From the NCBI GenBank assembly GCA_029259595.1, contig JAJDEW010000115.1, positions 124,001 through 188,000 of the forward strand: a DNA stretch of 64,000 nt, given 5' to 3'. Positions 8,924 through 17,889 of this stretch are shown here, piece after piece; the first letter of the stretch is position 1; every line of letters begins with the position of its first letter. Made by a program: the position numbers and the translations under genes. The notes beneath the pieces are model-generated. The model was not told the origin of the DNA. It saw only the letters and a program-made list of their open reading frames with translations, and did not search any database. This stretch comes from Planctomycetota bacterium (GTDB lineage: Bacteria; Planctomycetota; UBA1135; GCA-002686595).

Positions 8924-10810
8924 ATGAACGCCGTTCGTCGCCCGCTTGCGCTGTTGCTCCTCCCGGTGCTGGCCTGCCGAGCCGCCGGTCCGCCCTGGAT
9001 TCCGCCGAGCCAGGAGCCCTCCTCCGCGCGCCTCTGGGAGGACGTGGCCTGGCTGGCCGACGACGCCCGCGCCGGACGCCGCGCGGGAACGCCCGGCGAG
9101 CGTGCTGCGGCGGAGTTCATCGCCCGGCGCTTCCAAACGCTGGCGCTCGAGCCCGCCGGCGAGGACGGTTGGTTCCAGGAATTCGAGGTCGCCCTGCCGG
9201 TGCGCGACGGAGGCAAGTCGGCTGTCGTCGTGCTCGGCCGCGGGACGGTTCGGCACCTGTACGACGGAGCGGAGCGGGTCGCGCCGCTCTTTTGTTCCGC
9301 GGGAACGACGGTCCAAGGCGATTTGGTCTTCGCCGGCTATGGCATCGAGCGACCCGAGCGCGACTGGAACGACTACGCCGAGCTCGACGTCGACGGCAAG
9401 GTCGTGCTGATCCTGCGGGGGACCCCGCGGACGATCGAGGCCGCGACCAGCGCCACGGCGGAGCTCGTCACAGGGTCAGAAAGTCATGGTGCGGCCGCGG
9501 ACGCCTCCGTCAACGCCCACGTCGCGGACTGGGGCAGCACGGCCGGGATCTTCCACAAGGTGATGGAAGCCAAGCGGCGCGGCGCGGTCGCGGTCCTCGT
9601 GGCCAACCACCCGCTGCGCGAAGACCAAGGCCTGCTGGCTTTCGATGCCGGCCAGACCGCCCAGGCGGGCATCCCGGCGCTCATGATCGCGAGCTCCCTG
9701 GCCGAGGTTCTCGCGGGCGACTTCGCGGCCGCCGTGCGGGCGATCGATGCGAAACCACCGGGCCGCCCAGGCCTGGCGGTCGAGCGGGTCGAGGTCGTGG
9801 CCGACGTGGAACGCGAGCGAGGGCTCGCGCGCAACGTCCTGGCGCGCCTGCAGGGCGAGGACTCGAGTCGGGTCATCGTGCTGGGCGCCCACTTCGACCA
9901 CCTGGGTCGCGGGGACGTCGGCTCGCTCGAGCGCACGAACGCCGGTGCGATCCACAACGGCGCCGACGACAACGCCAGCGGAACGGCGGTGGTGCTCGAG
10001 CTCGCGCGCATCCTGGTCTCCGAACCAACGCCGCCGTGCGACGTGGTCTTCGCGCTGTGGAGCGGCGAAGAGCTCGGTCTCATCGGCAGCAAGCAGTGGA
10101 TCGCGCGGCCGACGTTTCCGCGCGAGAGCGTGCTCGCCAACTTGAACTTCGACATGGTCGGGCGCGCGGGTGCGGGCCGGATCTCCGTCCTCGGTGCCGG
10201 GAGCAGTGCGGTCTTCGAAGGCCAGCTGGCCGAAGCCGGCAGCCTGGCCAGACTCGAGCTCGACGTCAGCCTCTCGGGGCAAGGGATGGGCGGCAGCGAC
10301 CATCAGAGCTTCCTCGGCGCGAGCATTCCCGCACTGCACTTCTTCAGCGGAGTGCACACGGACTACCACCGCGCGAGCGACGACATCGAACGCTTTGAAC
10401 CGGACGGCGCGGCACGGGTGGCGCGCTTGGCCCATGAGCTCGTCCTGCGGATCGGTTCGGCGCGCGAGCTCGATTTCGTGGCGTACGAGGCGCCGGAAGG
10501 CGAGGCGGGCGCCAGCCGCGCCGGCGGGGGGTTCAACGTCTGGTTCGGCAGCGTTCCGGAGTACACCTTCGAGGGCCCCGGCGTGCTGCTCTCGGGTACC
10601 TCGGAAGGTAGCCCGGCCGAACGCGCGGGCCTGCTGGCCGGCGACATCGTCATCGGGATCGGGGACATCGAGCTCGAGAGCATCTACGACCTGGTCTACG
10701 CCCTGAACCACTACAAGCCGGGGGATGTGGTCCTGACTCGTTACCTGCGCGACGGCCGGGAAGAAGCCGTGCGCATGACGCTGCTCGCTCGACGCGTCGC
10801 GGTCGAGTGA
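8924..10810 (+). CDS. Exported M28-family zinc aminopeptidase with PA and PDZ domains
   Basis: This is a 628-residue secreted metallopeptidase. The ATG at 8924 gives a hydrophobic signal ending in PVLAC, a probable but non-ideal lipobox. A PA-type insert spans about residues 100-270 (YGIERPERDW, DVDGKVVLILRG). The M28 catalytic domain follows with the expected co-catalytic zinc ligands: GAHFDHLG, NGADDNASG, WSGEELG, NFDMVGR and GGSDHQSF. The last 90 or so residues form a PDZ domain (GVLLSGTSEGSPAERAGL). PDZ tails on M28 enzymes are known in environmental bacteria and may select peptides or target the protein. The membrane protein gene 10 bases downstream may be co-transcribed. Confidence 0.9.
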   Translation: MNAVRRPLALLLLPVLACRAAGPPWIPPSQEPSSARLWEDVAWLADDARAGRRAGTPGERAAAEFIARRFQTLALEPAGEDGWFQEFEVALPVRDGGKSAVVVLGRGTVRHLYDGAERVAPLFCSAGTTVQGDLVFAGYGIERPERDWNDYAELDVDGKVVLILRGTPRTIEAATSATAELVTGSESHGAAADASVNAHVADWGSTAGIFHKVMEAKRRGAVAVLVANHPLREDQGLLAFDAGQTAQAGIPALMIASSLAEVLAGDFAAAVRAIDAKPPGRPGLAVERVEVVADVERERGLARNVLARLQGEDSSRVIVLGAHFDHLGRGDVGSLERTNAGAIHNGADDNASGTAVVLELARILVSEPTPPCDVVFALWSGEELGLIGSKQWIARPTFPRESVLANLNFDMVGRAGAGRISVLGAGSSAVFEGQLAEAGSLARLELDVSLSGQGMGGSDHQSFLGASIPALHFFSGVHTDYHRASDDIERFEPDGAARVARLAHELVLRIGSARELDFVAYEAPEGEAGASRAGGGFNVWFGSVPEYTFEGPGVLLSGTSEGSPAERAGLLAGDIVIGIGDIELESIYDLVYALNHYKPGDVVLTRYLRDGREEAVRMTLLARRVAVE

Positions 10811-10820
10811 GGAAGCGAGC

Positions 10821-12446
10821 GTGAGCGAACCCCGCGGACTCGCCGGGCCGGACCGTGAACGCTGCGTCGCCCGCGAGCGGACGTTGTTCGCCCTGGTGCT
10901 CCTGGTCGCGCTCCTCCTGCGGCTTTCGGACTTTCGTGAACCCTACAGCGGCCTCGGTCACAAGAGCGTGATCGGGTGCTGGGGGACGGCCTGCTTCGCG
11001 AAGAACTTCGACCAGCACGGCTTCGTCGACGGCGGCTTCATGCCGTATCGCTGGCGGCTCGAGTTCGCCGACGGGAAGAAGGAGTTCGAGTACTACCACC
11101 ATCACCCGGCCTGGTACGCGGTCTTGACGGGGCTGTCGGTGAAGGTCTTCGGCCTGTCGGAGGAGGCGACGCGCTTGCCGTGGCTGCTGTTTTCTCTGGC
11201 GGCGATCGCGTCGTTGTGGCGCTTCTTCCGGCTCGTGTGGGGGCCGCGCGCCGCGCTGCTCGCGGCCTTCCTCTACGCGATCTTTCCGCTGACGGCGTAC
11301 TACGGGAACTACTGCTGGGTCGAGAGCGGCGCGATCACCTTCGTCTACGGTGGAGTCCTCTGGCGCTACGTCCGGTGGTTGCGGACGAAGGCGGGCGCCG
11401 AGCTCGGCTGGGCGGCGGCCTGGTGCTTCTTCGGAGGGCTCGTCGAATGGACGACCTTCTTCATCCTGCCCGGCATCGGGCTACACGCGCTCGTGCACTG
11501 CCTGCGCTCGGGGGGCGGCCTTCGCGAGTTGCTAAAGACGCTGCTCCTGCCCGCGGCCGCGCTCCTCGCCGTGGCCGTGCACTTCGTGCACATGCTCCTC
11601 ATCATGCCCTGGGAGCGGGTCCTGCACGAAACGTCGAACACGGTCGAGCGCTCCCTCGAGCTCACGGACACGGCAGGCACCTACCTGGCGAAGCAGCTCG
11701 AGTACACCGGCGCCGGCTTGACCGTTCCGCTGCTCGTGGTCGCCGGGATCGCCGTGCTACGTCAGCTCGTCCGATTCGCGCGCGGGACGTTGCGTGGTGA
11801 GGAAGGGCTCCTGTTCGCCCTCTTGCTGCCCGGCCCGATCTACCTCTGGACGTTCCGATTCCGCGGCATGACCCACGACTTCCTCGTGAAGCTGTCGTTC
11901 GGCTACTTCGCCATCTCGATCGCGCTCGAGCTCTTGACCTGGTATCGCTGGCTCGTGGCCCGGAACGCGCGCGTCGCGCGCACGCTGGGAGCCGTGGTGC
12001 TCGTCGCCAGCGCCGCGCTGGGCACGCGCGGCATGCTCGCGTACGAGGAGCGCTTCGGGAGCGACGACCTCGAGGCCTTCGCGCGTGATTCGTGGGCCAC
12101 ACCGCTCCTGGCGGACGAGCAGACCGTCGTGATCATGGGGGTCGGGCCCTGGGCGCTGGCCTACTACGCCCGCGCGCCCGTGCAGTGTCGCGTCAACGCG
12201 CCCGGACCGCTCCAGGCGCGGCGCGAAGCGCAGTACCGCAAGATGCCGCGCGGCACACGCTTTCTCTTCTTCTACTACTTCGACGTAGGAGAGTCGTCGC
12301 CGTACTACCCCGCGCTGCTGGCCAATCCGCTCTACGCCTTCTTGCGTCGCGTCGCGCCCTCCGAACGACACTTCGAACACGCGGCCTCCGAACCGGGCCT
12401 GGCCTTCGAGGTCTTCGATCTCACCGACTGGGTGTGGGCGGAGTGA
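10821..12446 (+). CDS. GT39/ArnT-like integral membrane glycosyltransferase
   Basis: This is a 541-residue polytopic protein resembling PMT/ArnT-type GT-C glycosyltransferases, which transfer a sugar from a polyprenyl phosphate outside the inner membrane. The first helix (ALVLLVALLLRLSDF) is followed by a long periplasmic loop containing EFEYYHHHPAWY, in the position where these enzymes carry catalytic acidic residues. About ten more hydrophobic segments follow, then a soluble C-terminal region from about residue 415. The GTG at 10821 sits 10 bases after the peptidase stop. The 3' end overlaps the convergent zinc-ribbon gene by 26 bases. Donor and acceptor are not identifiable. The family call is moderate because the similarity is mainly topological. 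Confidence 0.72.
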   Translation: MSEPRGLAGPDRERCVARERTLFALVLLVALLLRLSDFREPYSGLGHKSVIGCWGTACFAKNFDQHGFVDGGFMPYRWRLEFADGKKEFEYYHHHPAWYAVLTGLSVKVFGLSEEATRLPWLLFSLAAIASLWRFFRLVWGPRAALLAAFLYAIFPLTAYYGNYCWVESGAITFVYGGVLWRYVRWLRTKAGAELGWAAAWCFFGGLVEWTTFFILPGIGLHALVHCLRSGGGLRELLKTLLLPAAALLAVAVHFVHMLLIMPWERVLHETSNTVERSLELTDTAGTYLAKQLEYTGAGLTVPLLVVAGIAVLRQLVRFARGTLRGEEGLLFALLLPGPIYLWTFRFRGMTHDFLVKLSFGYFAISIALELLTWYRWLVARNARVARTLGAVVLVASAALGTRGMLAYEERFGSDDLEAFARDSWATPLLADEQTVVIMGVGPWALAYYARAPVQCRVNAPGPLQARREAQYRKMPRGTRFLFFYYFDVGESSPYYPALLANPLYAFLRRVAPSERHFEHAASEPGLAFEVFDLTDWVWAE

Positions 12447-13239
12447 GCGCGTCGCGGTCGCGTAGCCAGGCGCCGAGCAGCAGGGCCGGCACGACCGCGG
12501 CTGGAGCGAGTGCGACGTGCAGGCCGCGGAGCGAGCCGGACAGGAGCACGAGCAGCGCGATGGCGACGAGAGCCGTGAGCGCAACGCCGAGCGCATGTCG
12601 ATAAGGACGCTGCTCGGCGATGCGCGCGGTCAGCCAGCCGGAGCCGACCGCGCTCGCGAAGAAGAGCGCGAAGAGCAGGCTCGGGGAGGAGGCGGGCGTG
12701 GGTCCCGCTTCACCGCTGCCGAACAAGCCGAACGAGGCCAGCAAGAGGGCTGGGACGAAAAAGAGCAAGAGGCTCCCGGTGAGAAGCGCGAGCCCGGAGC
12801 GGATGACCTTGCGTTCGGTGCCCGGGACGAAGAGCCAGGCGACGAGGAGCGCGAGCGGCGCGAGCACCGCGGCGGCGATCAAGACTTGCCAGAGCGCGTA
12901 GGCCAGCGCAAAGGCGGGCCGCAGGGCGGGGATGAACCAGGTGAGGAGCGTCACGGCGACCAGGCCGGCGAGTGCGAAGGCGGCGTGGACGAGCACGCGA
13001 AGCGAGCGCGCGAGCTGGCGTCGACGGGGATCGTCCACGACGGAGCGGGCGGGCGCCGGAACGAGCTCGGCGCGGCCGTCCTCGTCGTCGGAAGGCAGCA
13101 CGAGAAAGCGCGCGGCACAGGCGGAGCAGGTGACGAGCGGTGGCGTGGGGCCGCGCTCGATGGAAGCGGGTGAACCGGATGCGAAGGGCGAAGCGAGACC
13201 GGCGCCGCAGGCCGGGCAGCGCTCGGCGTGCCCCGTCAC
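12421..13239 (-). CDS. Membrane protein with N-terminal zinc ribbon, third gene of the hsp20-lon group
   Basis: This is an uncharacterised 272-residue protein. Residues 8-11 (CPAC) and about 38-41 (CSAC) form a four-cysteine zinc-ribbon pair. A charged linker follows, then five or six hydrophobic segments from about residue 85 to the end, for example FALAGLVAVTLLTWFIPAL. The GTG start overlaps the lon stop in a GTGA tetranucleotide, so translation is very likely coupled to lon. That placement suggests a role in envelope stress or in recruiting substrates, but this is inference from position only. Its last 26 bases overlap the opposite-strand GT39-like gene. I do not recognise a named family. 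Confidence 0.7.
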   Translation of the reverse strand: MTGHAERCPACGAGLASPFASGSPASIERGPTPPLVTCSACAARFLVLPSDDEDGRAELVPAPARSVVDDPRRRQLARSLRVLVHAAFALAGLVAVTLLTWFIPALRPAFALAYALWQVLIAAAVLAPLALLVAWLFVPGTERKVIRSGLALLTGSLLLFFVPALLLASFGLFGSGEAGPTPASSPSLLFALFFASAVGSGWLTARIAEQRPYRHALGVALTALVAIALLVLLSGSLRGLHVALAPAAVVPALLLGAWLRDRDALTPPTPSR

Positions 13240-15866
13240 CGTAGGTCTCGGTTGTCCTTGCGCTGACCGGAGGCGGAGAGACGTTCGCCGGAACCCGCGT
13301 CCCGTCGACCGCTCGCGGTGGCCGAGCCGGAGGCGTCGAGCGCGGCTTCGAGGGCCTGGTCGACGTTCTCGAGCCAGACGAACTCGAGCTCGTTGCGGGC
13401 CCCCGCGGGGATGTCTTCCTCGTCCTTGCGATTGCGAGCGGGCAGCAACACGCGCTTGATGCCGGCCCGGTGGGCCGCGAGCACCTTCTCTTTGATGCCG
13501 CCCACCGGCAGGGCGAGGCCGCGCAGGCTGATCTCACCGGTCATCGCGACGTCGCTGCGAACGGTGCGACCGGTCAAGAGCGAGACGAGGGCCGTGTAGA
13601 TCGCGACGCCCGCGGACGGGCCGTCCTTGGGGATGGCGCCGGCGGGCACGTGGATGTGCAGATCCGAGTCCTTGAAGATGTCCGTGGGAATTCCGAGATC
13701 CTCGAGGCGCGTCTTCACGAGGCTGATGGCGGCGCGCGCACTCTCCTTCATGACGTCGCCGAGCTGTCCCGTCAGGATGAGCTCGCCGCGACCCGGCATG
13801 CGCGTCGCTTCGATGAAGAGGATGTCGCCGCCGACGGGCGTCCAGGCGAGCCCGGTCGCAACGCCGGGTTGGGACGTCCGCAGCGCGACTTCGCTCTCGA
13901 AGCGCGGGGCGCCGAGGATCTTCTTCAGGTCCCCGACGACGATCTCGGCTCCCTCGATCTCGTCGGAGGCGATACGCGTTGCGACGTTGCGCGCGACGGC
14001 GCCGATCTCACGCTCGAGGTTGCGGCAGCCGGCCTCGCGCGTGTACGAGTGGATGATCGTACGCAAGGCATCGTCGTCGATCGCAAATTGCCCCTCGCCG
14101 AGGCCGTTCTCCTCCATGCGGCGTTTCACGAGGTAGCGCTTGGCGATTTCGAGCTTCTCTTCCTCGGTGTAGCCGGAGAGCTCGATCACCTCGCAGCGGT
14201 CCCGTAGCGGGCCCGGAATCTGATCGAGCACGTTGGCCGTACCGACGAACATGACCCGCGACAGATCGAACGGAACGTTGAGGTAGTGATCGACGAAGTT
14301 CTTGTTCTGCTCGGGGTCCAGCACCTCCAGCAAGGCGGCCGAGGGGTCGCCGTGCATGCTGCGGCCGAGCTTGTCCATCTCGTCGAGCATGAAGACCGGG
14401 TTGTTGCTGGCAGCCTTGCGGATGTGTTGGATCACGTTGCCGGGCATGGCACCGACGTAGGTGCGCCGGTGTCCGCGGATCTCCGACTCGTCGTGCACTC
14501 CACCGAGGCTCATGCGGACGAACTTGCGCGACATGGCGCGGGCGATCGAACGCCCGAGCGAGGTCTTGCCGACGCCCGGCGGCCCCACGAAGCACAGGAT
14601 CGGGCTCTTGCCGTCCGGCTTCAGCTTGCGGACGGCCAGGAACTCGAGGATGCGTTTCTTGATCTTCTCGAGTCCGTAGTGATCCTCGTCGAGGATCTTG
14701 CGCGCGGCCGCGATGTCCAGCGCATCCTTGGTCGACTTCTTCCACGGTAGCTCGATCAAGCACTCGAGGTAGGTGCGCAGCATGCCGTACTCGGCGGCGG
14801 CCTCCGGCATGCGCTCGAGGCGCGTGAGTTCGCGGCGGGCCTCCTTCTTGACGCTGGGCGGCAACTTGGCCTTCTCGATGGCGCGCGCGAGGTCCTGGAC
14901 CTCGACGCTCTGGCCCTCGCCCAGCTCCTTCTGGATCTGCCGCAGCTGCTCGCGCAGGTAATACTCGCGCTGGGCCTTCTCCATCTTGCCCTGCGTTCGA
15001 TCGCGGATCTCCTGCGAGAGCGTCAGCACCTCGATGACGTGCGCGAGCTTCTCGGACACGAGGTCCATGCGCTTGGTGAGGTCGAAGGTCTCGAGGATCT
15101 CCTGCTTCTCCTCGACCGGCACGTCCATAAAGGTCGCGATCAGATCGGTGAGGCCGGACGGCGACTGGGCATTCTCGATGGCCTGGTCGAGGTCCTCGGG
15201 TTTCTGGGGAAGGAGCGATAGCGCGTTGTGCGCCTGGCCCTTCAGGTTGACGGCCCGCGCCTGGATCTCCGTGTCCTCGTCCGCGACCTCGGACTCCTCG
15301 ATCTCCTCGACCTTGGCGACGAGATAGGGCTCGGTCTGCAGGAACTCGAGAATGCGAAAGCGCACGGTGCCCTGGGCGATGACGTGATGGCTGCCGTCGG
15401 GCGCGGTGATGTAACGGACCACGGCCGCGCTGGTTCCCACGCGGTACAGGGCGTCGGGCGCGGGATCCTCGTCGTCCTGGTCGCGTTGCAAGAGGACGCC
15501 GATGGGGCGGTCCGATTGGACTGCTGCCTGGATCGCTCGGACGGACTTGTCGCGGCCCACGACGATCGGCAGGACGACGCGCGGGAAGAGCAGCATGCCC
15601 CGGGCGGGGATCAGGATGAGCTCGTCATCGGGAGCGGCGGGGACCGTCTCCAGCGGCGTGGGCGCGCGCTTCTTGGCGGCCTTCTTCGTCGCTTTGGTCT
15701 TGCGGGCCGTCTTCTTCGTGGCGCGCTTGGCAGCCTTCTTGGTCGTGCGCTTCGCCGTCTTGCGTCGACGCGGTCGCGCGGGCGATTCGGGCTCGCTCCC
15801 GTTCTTGGGCGCGGTTCGGCGGGGCTTGGCGGCGCGCTCATCGGCCTCGGGATTCGTAGGTGTCAT
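13236..15866 (-). CDS. lon: ATP-dependent Lon protease with a histone-H1-like basic N-terminal extension
   Basis: This 876-residue protein has the full LonA order: substrate-binding N-domain (from about residue 80, ILIPARGMLLFPRVVLP), AAA+ module (Walker A GPPGVGKTSLG, Walker B FMLDEMDKL) and Ser-Lys protease domain (catalytic serine in PKDGPSAGVA, lysine in PVGGIKEKV). It degrades damaged and regulatory proteins in the cytoplasm. Ahead of the N-domain lies an extra stretch, about residues 14-68, with roughly 25 Lys/Arg in 55 residues and KKAAKR/KKTARK units like the tails of bacterial H1-type proteins. The ATG at 15866 is preceded by AGAGGG. A GTG one codon earlier is also possible. The hsp20 gene ends six bases upstream. 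Confidence 0.96.
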   Translation of the reverse strand: MTPTNPEADERAAKPRRTAPKNGSEPESPARPRRRKTAKRTTKKAAKRATKKTARKTKATKKAAKKRAPTPLETVPAAPDDELILIPARGMLLFPRVVLPIVVGRDKSVRAIQAAVQSDRPIGVLLQRDQDDEDPAPDALYRVGTSAAVVRYITAPDGSHHVIAQGTVRFRILEFLQTEPYLVAKVEEIEESEVADEDTEIQARAVNLKGQAHNALSLLPQKPEDLDQAIENAQSPSGLTDLIATFMDVPVEEKQEILETFDLTKRMDLVSEKLAHVIEVLTLSQEIRDRTQGKMEKAQREYYLREQLRQIQKELGEGQSVEVQDLARAIEKAKLPPSVKKEARRELTRLERMPEAAAEYGMLRTYLECLIELPWKKSTKDALDIAAARKILDEDHYGLEKIKKRILEFLAVRKLKPDGKSPILCFVGPPGVGKTSLGRSIARAMSRKFVRMSLGGVHDESEIRGHRRTYVGAMPGNVIQHIRKAASNNPVFMLDEMDKLGRSMHGDPSAALLEVLDPEQNKNFVDHYLNVPFDLSRVMFVGTANVLDQIPGPLRDRCEVIELSGYTEEEKLEIAKRYLVKRRMEENGLGEGQFAIDDDALRTIIHSYTREAGCRNLEREIGAVARNVATRIASDEIEGAEIVVGDLKKILGAPRFESEVALRTSQPGVATGLAWTPVGGDILFIEATRMPGRGELILTGQLGDVMKESARAAISLVKTRLEDLGIPTDIFKDSDLHIHVPAGAIPKDGPSAGVAIYTALVSLLTGRTVRSDVAMTGEISLRGLALPVGGIKEKVLAAHRAGIKRVLLPARNRKDEEDIPAGARNELEFVWLENVDQALEAALDASGSATASGRRDAGSGERLSASGQRKDNRDLR

Positions 15867-15872
15867 CACCCT

Positions 15873-16283
15873 CTATTGATCGAGCTTGGCGAGATTCAAG
15901 AAGAGGCATCCATTGACGAGCTCGCTCCGAACGAGCTCGTAACGTCCGGCAGGGAGCTCGACCGTGCGCTCGAAGCGCCCGTGGGGGATTTCGAGCCGAA
16001 GGACGGCGGCATTGCGGAAGGCGTGCGGAAGGGGCCGTTCGCCGTAGACGACCAGTCCGTTGCCCTGGATCTCGACGCGCATTCCGTTGGCCTCGACGCC
16101 CGGCAGGGCGACCTGGACCCAGAGTTCGGTGGGAGTCTCGAAGACGTCGACCGGGGGCTCCCAGTTCGGGCGCCGTGCGCCTGGCCGACCCGGCTGAAAG
16201 AACTGGCGTTGGACGCGGTCGGCGCGCTCGAGCAGCGCGCGTGCGCGTTCCCACATCCAGGTCTCGGGTTCTTGGGACGTCAT
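15873..16283 (-). CDS. Small heat-shock protein (Hsp20/alpha-crystallin family)
   Basis: This is a 136-residue ATP-independent holdase that binds unfolding proteins. The alpha-crystallin domain runs from about residue 42 (WEPPVDVFET) through LPGVEANGMRVEI and the family-type GERP to ERTVELPAG. The C-terminal extension is short, and CLFLNL may serve as the I-x-I-like anchor. The frame continues upstream, but the ATG at 16283 begins just before a conserved N-terminal arm (TWMWERARALLERA), so I use it. The gene is followed six bases later by lon, pairing a holdase with a protease. A TAGGAT about 14 bases upstream is a possible -10 box. I see no CIRCE element. Confidence 0.9.
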   Translation of the reverse strand: MTSQEPETWMWERARALLERADRVQRQFFQPGRPGARRPNWEPPVDVFETPTELWVQVALPGVEANGMRVEIQGNGLVVYGERPLPHAFRNAAVLRLEIPHGRFERTVELPAGRYELVRSELVNGCLFLNLAKLDQ

Positions 16284-16393
16284 GGCCGTGGGGCATCCTA
16301 AGCCATGGATCGACTTCTTGGAAAACGGGAGTCGTGGAAGGCGGATCAGCGCGCGCCCCCGGGTGGCCGACGACGGACTCTTGCCGGTCCCGG

Positions 16394-17461
16394 CTACTGC
16401 CACTCGGCGACGAACAGGTTCGTCTCCCCCGGCTCGGCCCCCGCACGGTTGGAAGCGAAGACGAGGTAGCGTCCGTCCGGGCTGAACATCGGGAAGCTGT
16501 CGAAGCCTTCGTAAGTCGTGATCCGTTCGGGCTCGCCGCCCGTGACAGGAATCGAGAACAGGTCGAAGTTCCGCGCCGCTTCCTCGTGGAAGTTGCTCGA
16601 GAAAATGACCTTCGAGTCGTCGGGATGGAAGAAGGGCGCGAACGAGGCGCGCCCGAGCCGGGTCAGCTGGCGTCGGTTGGTCCCGTCGACATCGATCAGC
16701 ATGATCTCCATCGAGTGCGGGCGCACCTTCCAGTTCGAGAGCAAGTCGCGGTAAGTGGCCTGTTCCTGGGCTTCTGCTCCAGGAGTGAAGGCGGTCGAAC
16801 GGAAGACCAGCGACTTGCCGTCGTGGCTGAAGAAGGCTCCACCGTCATAGCCGATCGCGTCCGTGACCTGGACCGGGTCGCTGCCGTCGAGGGCGCACGT
16901 CCACAGCTCGAGGTCTCCGGAGCGCGTGGACGTGAAGACCATCCGGTCACCGCGTGGGGAGACCGTCGCCTCGGCGTCGTAGCCCCACGTGTCGGTGAGG
17001 CGCGTCAACGCGCCGGTGTCCAGGTCGCGCGTCCAGAGGTCGTACTCGGGACGGATGGCCCAGACGTAGCCTTCGCTGAAGTCGACCGGCGGCGGACAGC
17101 CCTCCATCCGCGCGTGAGTCGAAGCGAAGACGACGCTGCGGTCGCCCGGCATGAAGTAGGCGCAGGTCGTGACGCCCTGGCCCGTGGAGACCAACTCGGG
17201 CTCGTCGCCGGGACGCAGCAGGTAGATCTGATCGCAGTCGACACCGCTCTGGGGATGGCGCCGCTGGAAGACGATGCGATCGCCGGCGAAGCTCCAGTAG
17301 CCCTCGGCGTTCTCACCGCCTTCGGTCAGCTTCCAGAGCCGTGCGAAGTGCGTTTCGCCGGGCAGGATCCAGTCGTCGGCCGGGACCGCACCGGGCAACG
17401 GTGGAGCGGAAGCACAGGACGAGAGTGCGAACAGGAGCAGTGCGAGTGCGGCGCGGGTCAT
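16394..17461 (-). CDS. TolB-like beta-propeller lipoprotein (PD40/WD40-like repeats)
   Basis: This is a 355-residue predicted lipoprotein. The ATG at 17461 gives a signal peptide with a good lipobox (LSSC, lipidated Cys at residue 16). The rest is a chain of PD40 repeats of the SPDG/SPRG type: VSPRGDRMVFTSTRSGD, FFSHDGKSLVFRST, FHPDDSKVIFSSN and MFSPDGRYLVFASN. These build a six- or seven-bladed TolB-type propeller. There is no peptidase or amidohydrolase domain behind it. It is probably a periplasmic or outer-membrane binding protein. It lies 83 bases behind yidD on the same strand. The longer frame upstream is read-through over yidD and rnpA and is not real. Confidence 0.85.
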   Translation of the reverse strand: MTRAALALLLFALSSCASAPPLPGAVPADDWILPGETHFARLWKLTEGGENAEGYWSFAGDRIVFQRRHPQSGVDCDQIYLLRPGDEPELVSTGQGVTTCAYFMPGDRSVVFASTHARMEGCPPPVDFSEGYVWAIRPEYDLWTRDLDTGALTRLTDTWGYDAEATVSPRGDRMVFTSTRSGDLELWTCALDGSDPVQVTDAIGYDGGAFFSHDGKSLVFRSTAFTPGAEAQEQATYRDLLSNWKVRPHSMEIMLIDVDGTNRRQLTRLGRASFAPFFHPDDSKVIFSSNFHEEAARNFDLFSIPVTGGEPERITTYEGFDSFPMFSPDGRYLVFASNRAGAEPGETNLFVAEWQ

Positions 17462-17544
17462 GCGGTCAGGAGAGGGCTGTGCGCCGCGTGTGGGCGACGG
17501 ATACGGCCGGGCAACGCGTGCGACCGGCGGGGACCCCCGGGACC

Positions 17545-17889
17545 TTAGCAATCCTCGTCGCCGGTACAATCCCCGCCGAGCGGAGTCGCGCGCTCGCCCG
17601 CTTCGTGCCCCGTGGGATCGGCCTTCCAGTGTCCGCGCGCAGGGACGGGATCGAACCCGCCGTCGCAGAAGGGCTGGCAGCGCAGGATGCGCCAGGTCGT
17701 CAAGAGCGAGCCCTTCACGATGCCGTGCGCCAGCACCGCGCGCAGGCCGTACTCGCTGCAGCTCGGGTGGAAGCGACACGTCGGGGGCTTGAGCGGCGAC
17801 AGGAAGCGCTGGTAGAAGCGAATCGGGAGCACGAAGGCGCGTCTGGCCCCGGTCCGGCAGGCGCTGCGAAGCGAGCGCCGTTCGGTCAT
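17545..17889 (-). CDS. yidD: YidD, membrane protein insertion efficiency factor
   Basis: This is a 114-residue member of the YidD family, an amphipathic inner-membrane-associated protein that assists YidC-dependent insertion. The conserved core is intact: [21 protein letters not shown], then [13 protein letters not shown], then [17 protein letters not shown]. After the core comes a 25-residue acidic, cysteine-containing tail ([10 protein letters not shown]) that is longer than usual. The ATG overlaps the rnpA stop as ATGA, the classic rnpA-yidD arrangement. The usual neighbours rpmH and yidC are not in the window. Confidence 0.95.
   Translation of the reverse strand: MTERRSLRSACRTGARRAFVLPIRFYQRFLSPLKPPTCRFHPSCSEYGLRAVLAHGIVKGSLLTTWRILRCQPFCDGGFDPVPARGHWKADPTGHEAGERATPLGGDCTGDEDC

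Noticed and set aside
5839-10398. A 1519-codon open frame on the plus strand across the MBL, YfhO and peptidase genes
   Set aside because: It is antisense to well-supported genes over most of its length, has Arg/Gly/Pro/Gln-rich composition without folds, and arises from strong G/C bias at third codon positions.
16284-16393. CIRCE or sigma-32 heat-shock promoter before hsp20
   Set aside because: No TTAGCACTC/GAGTGCTAA pair and no convincing sigma-32 boxes; only a weak TAGGAT.
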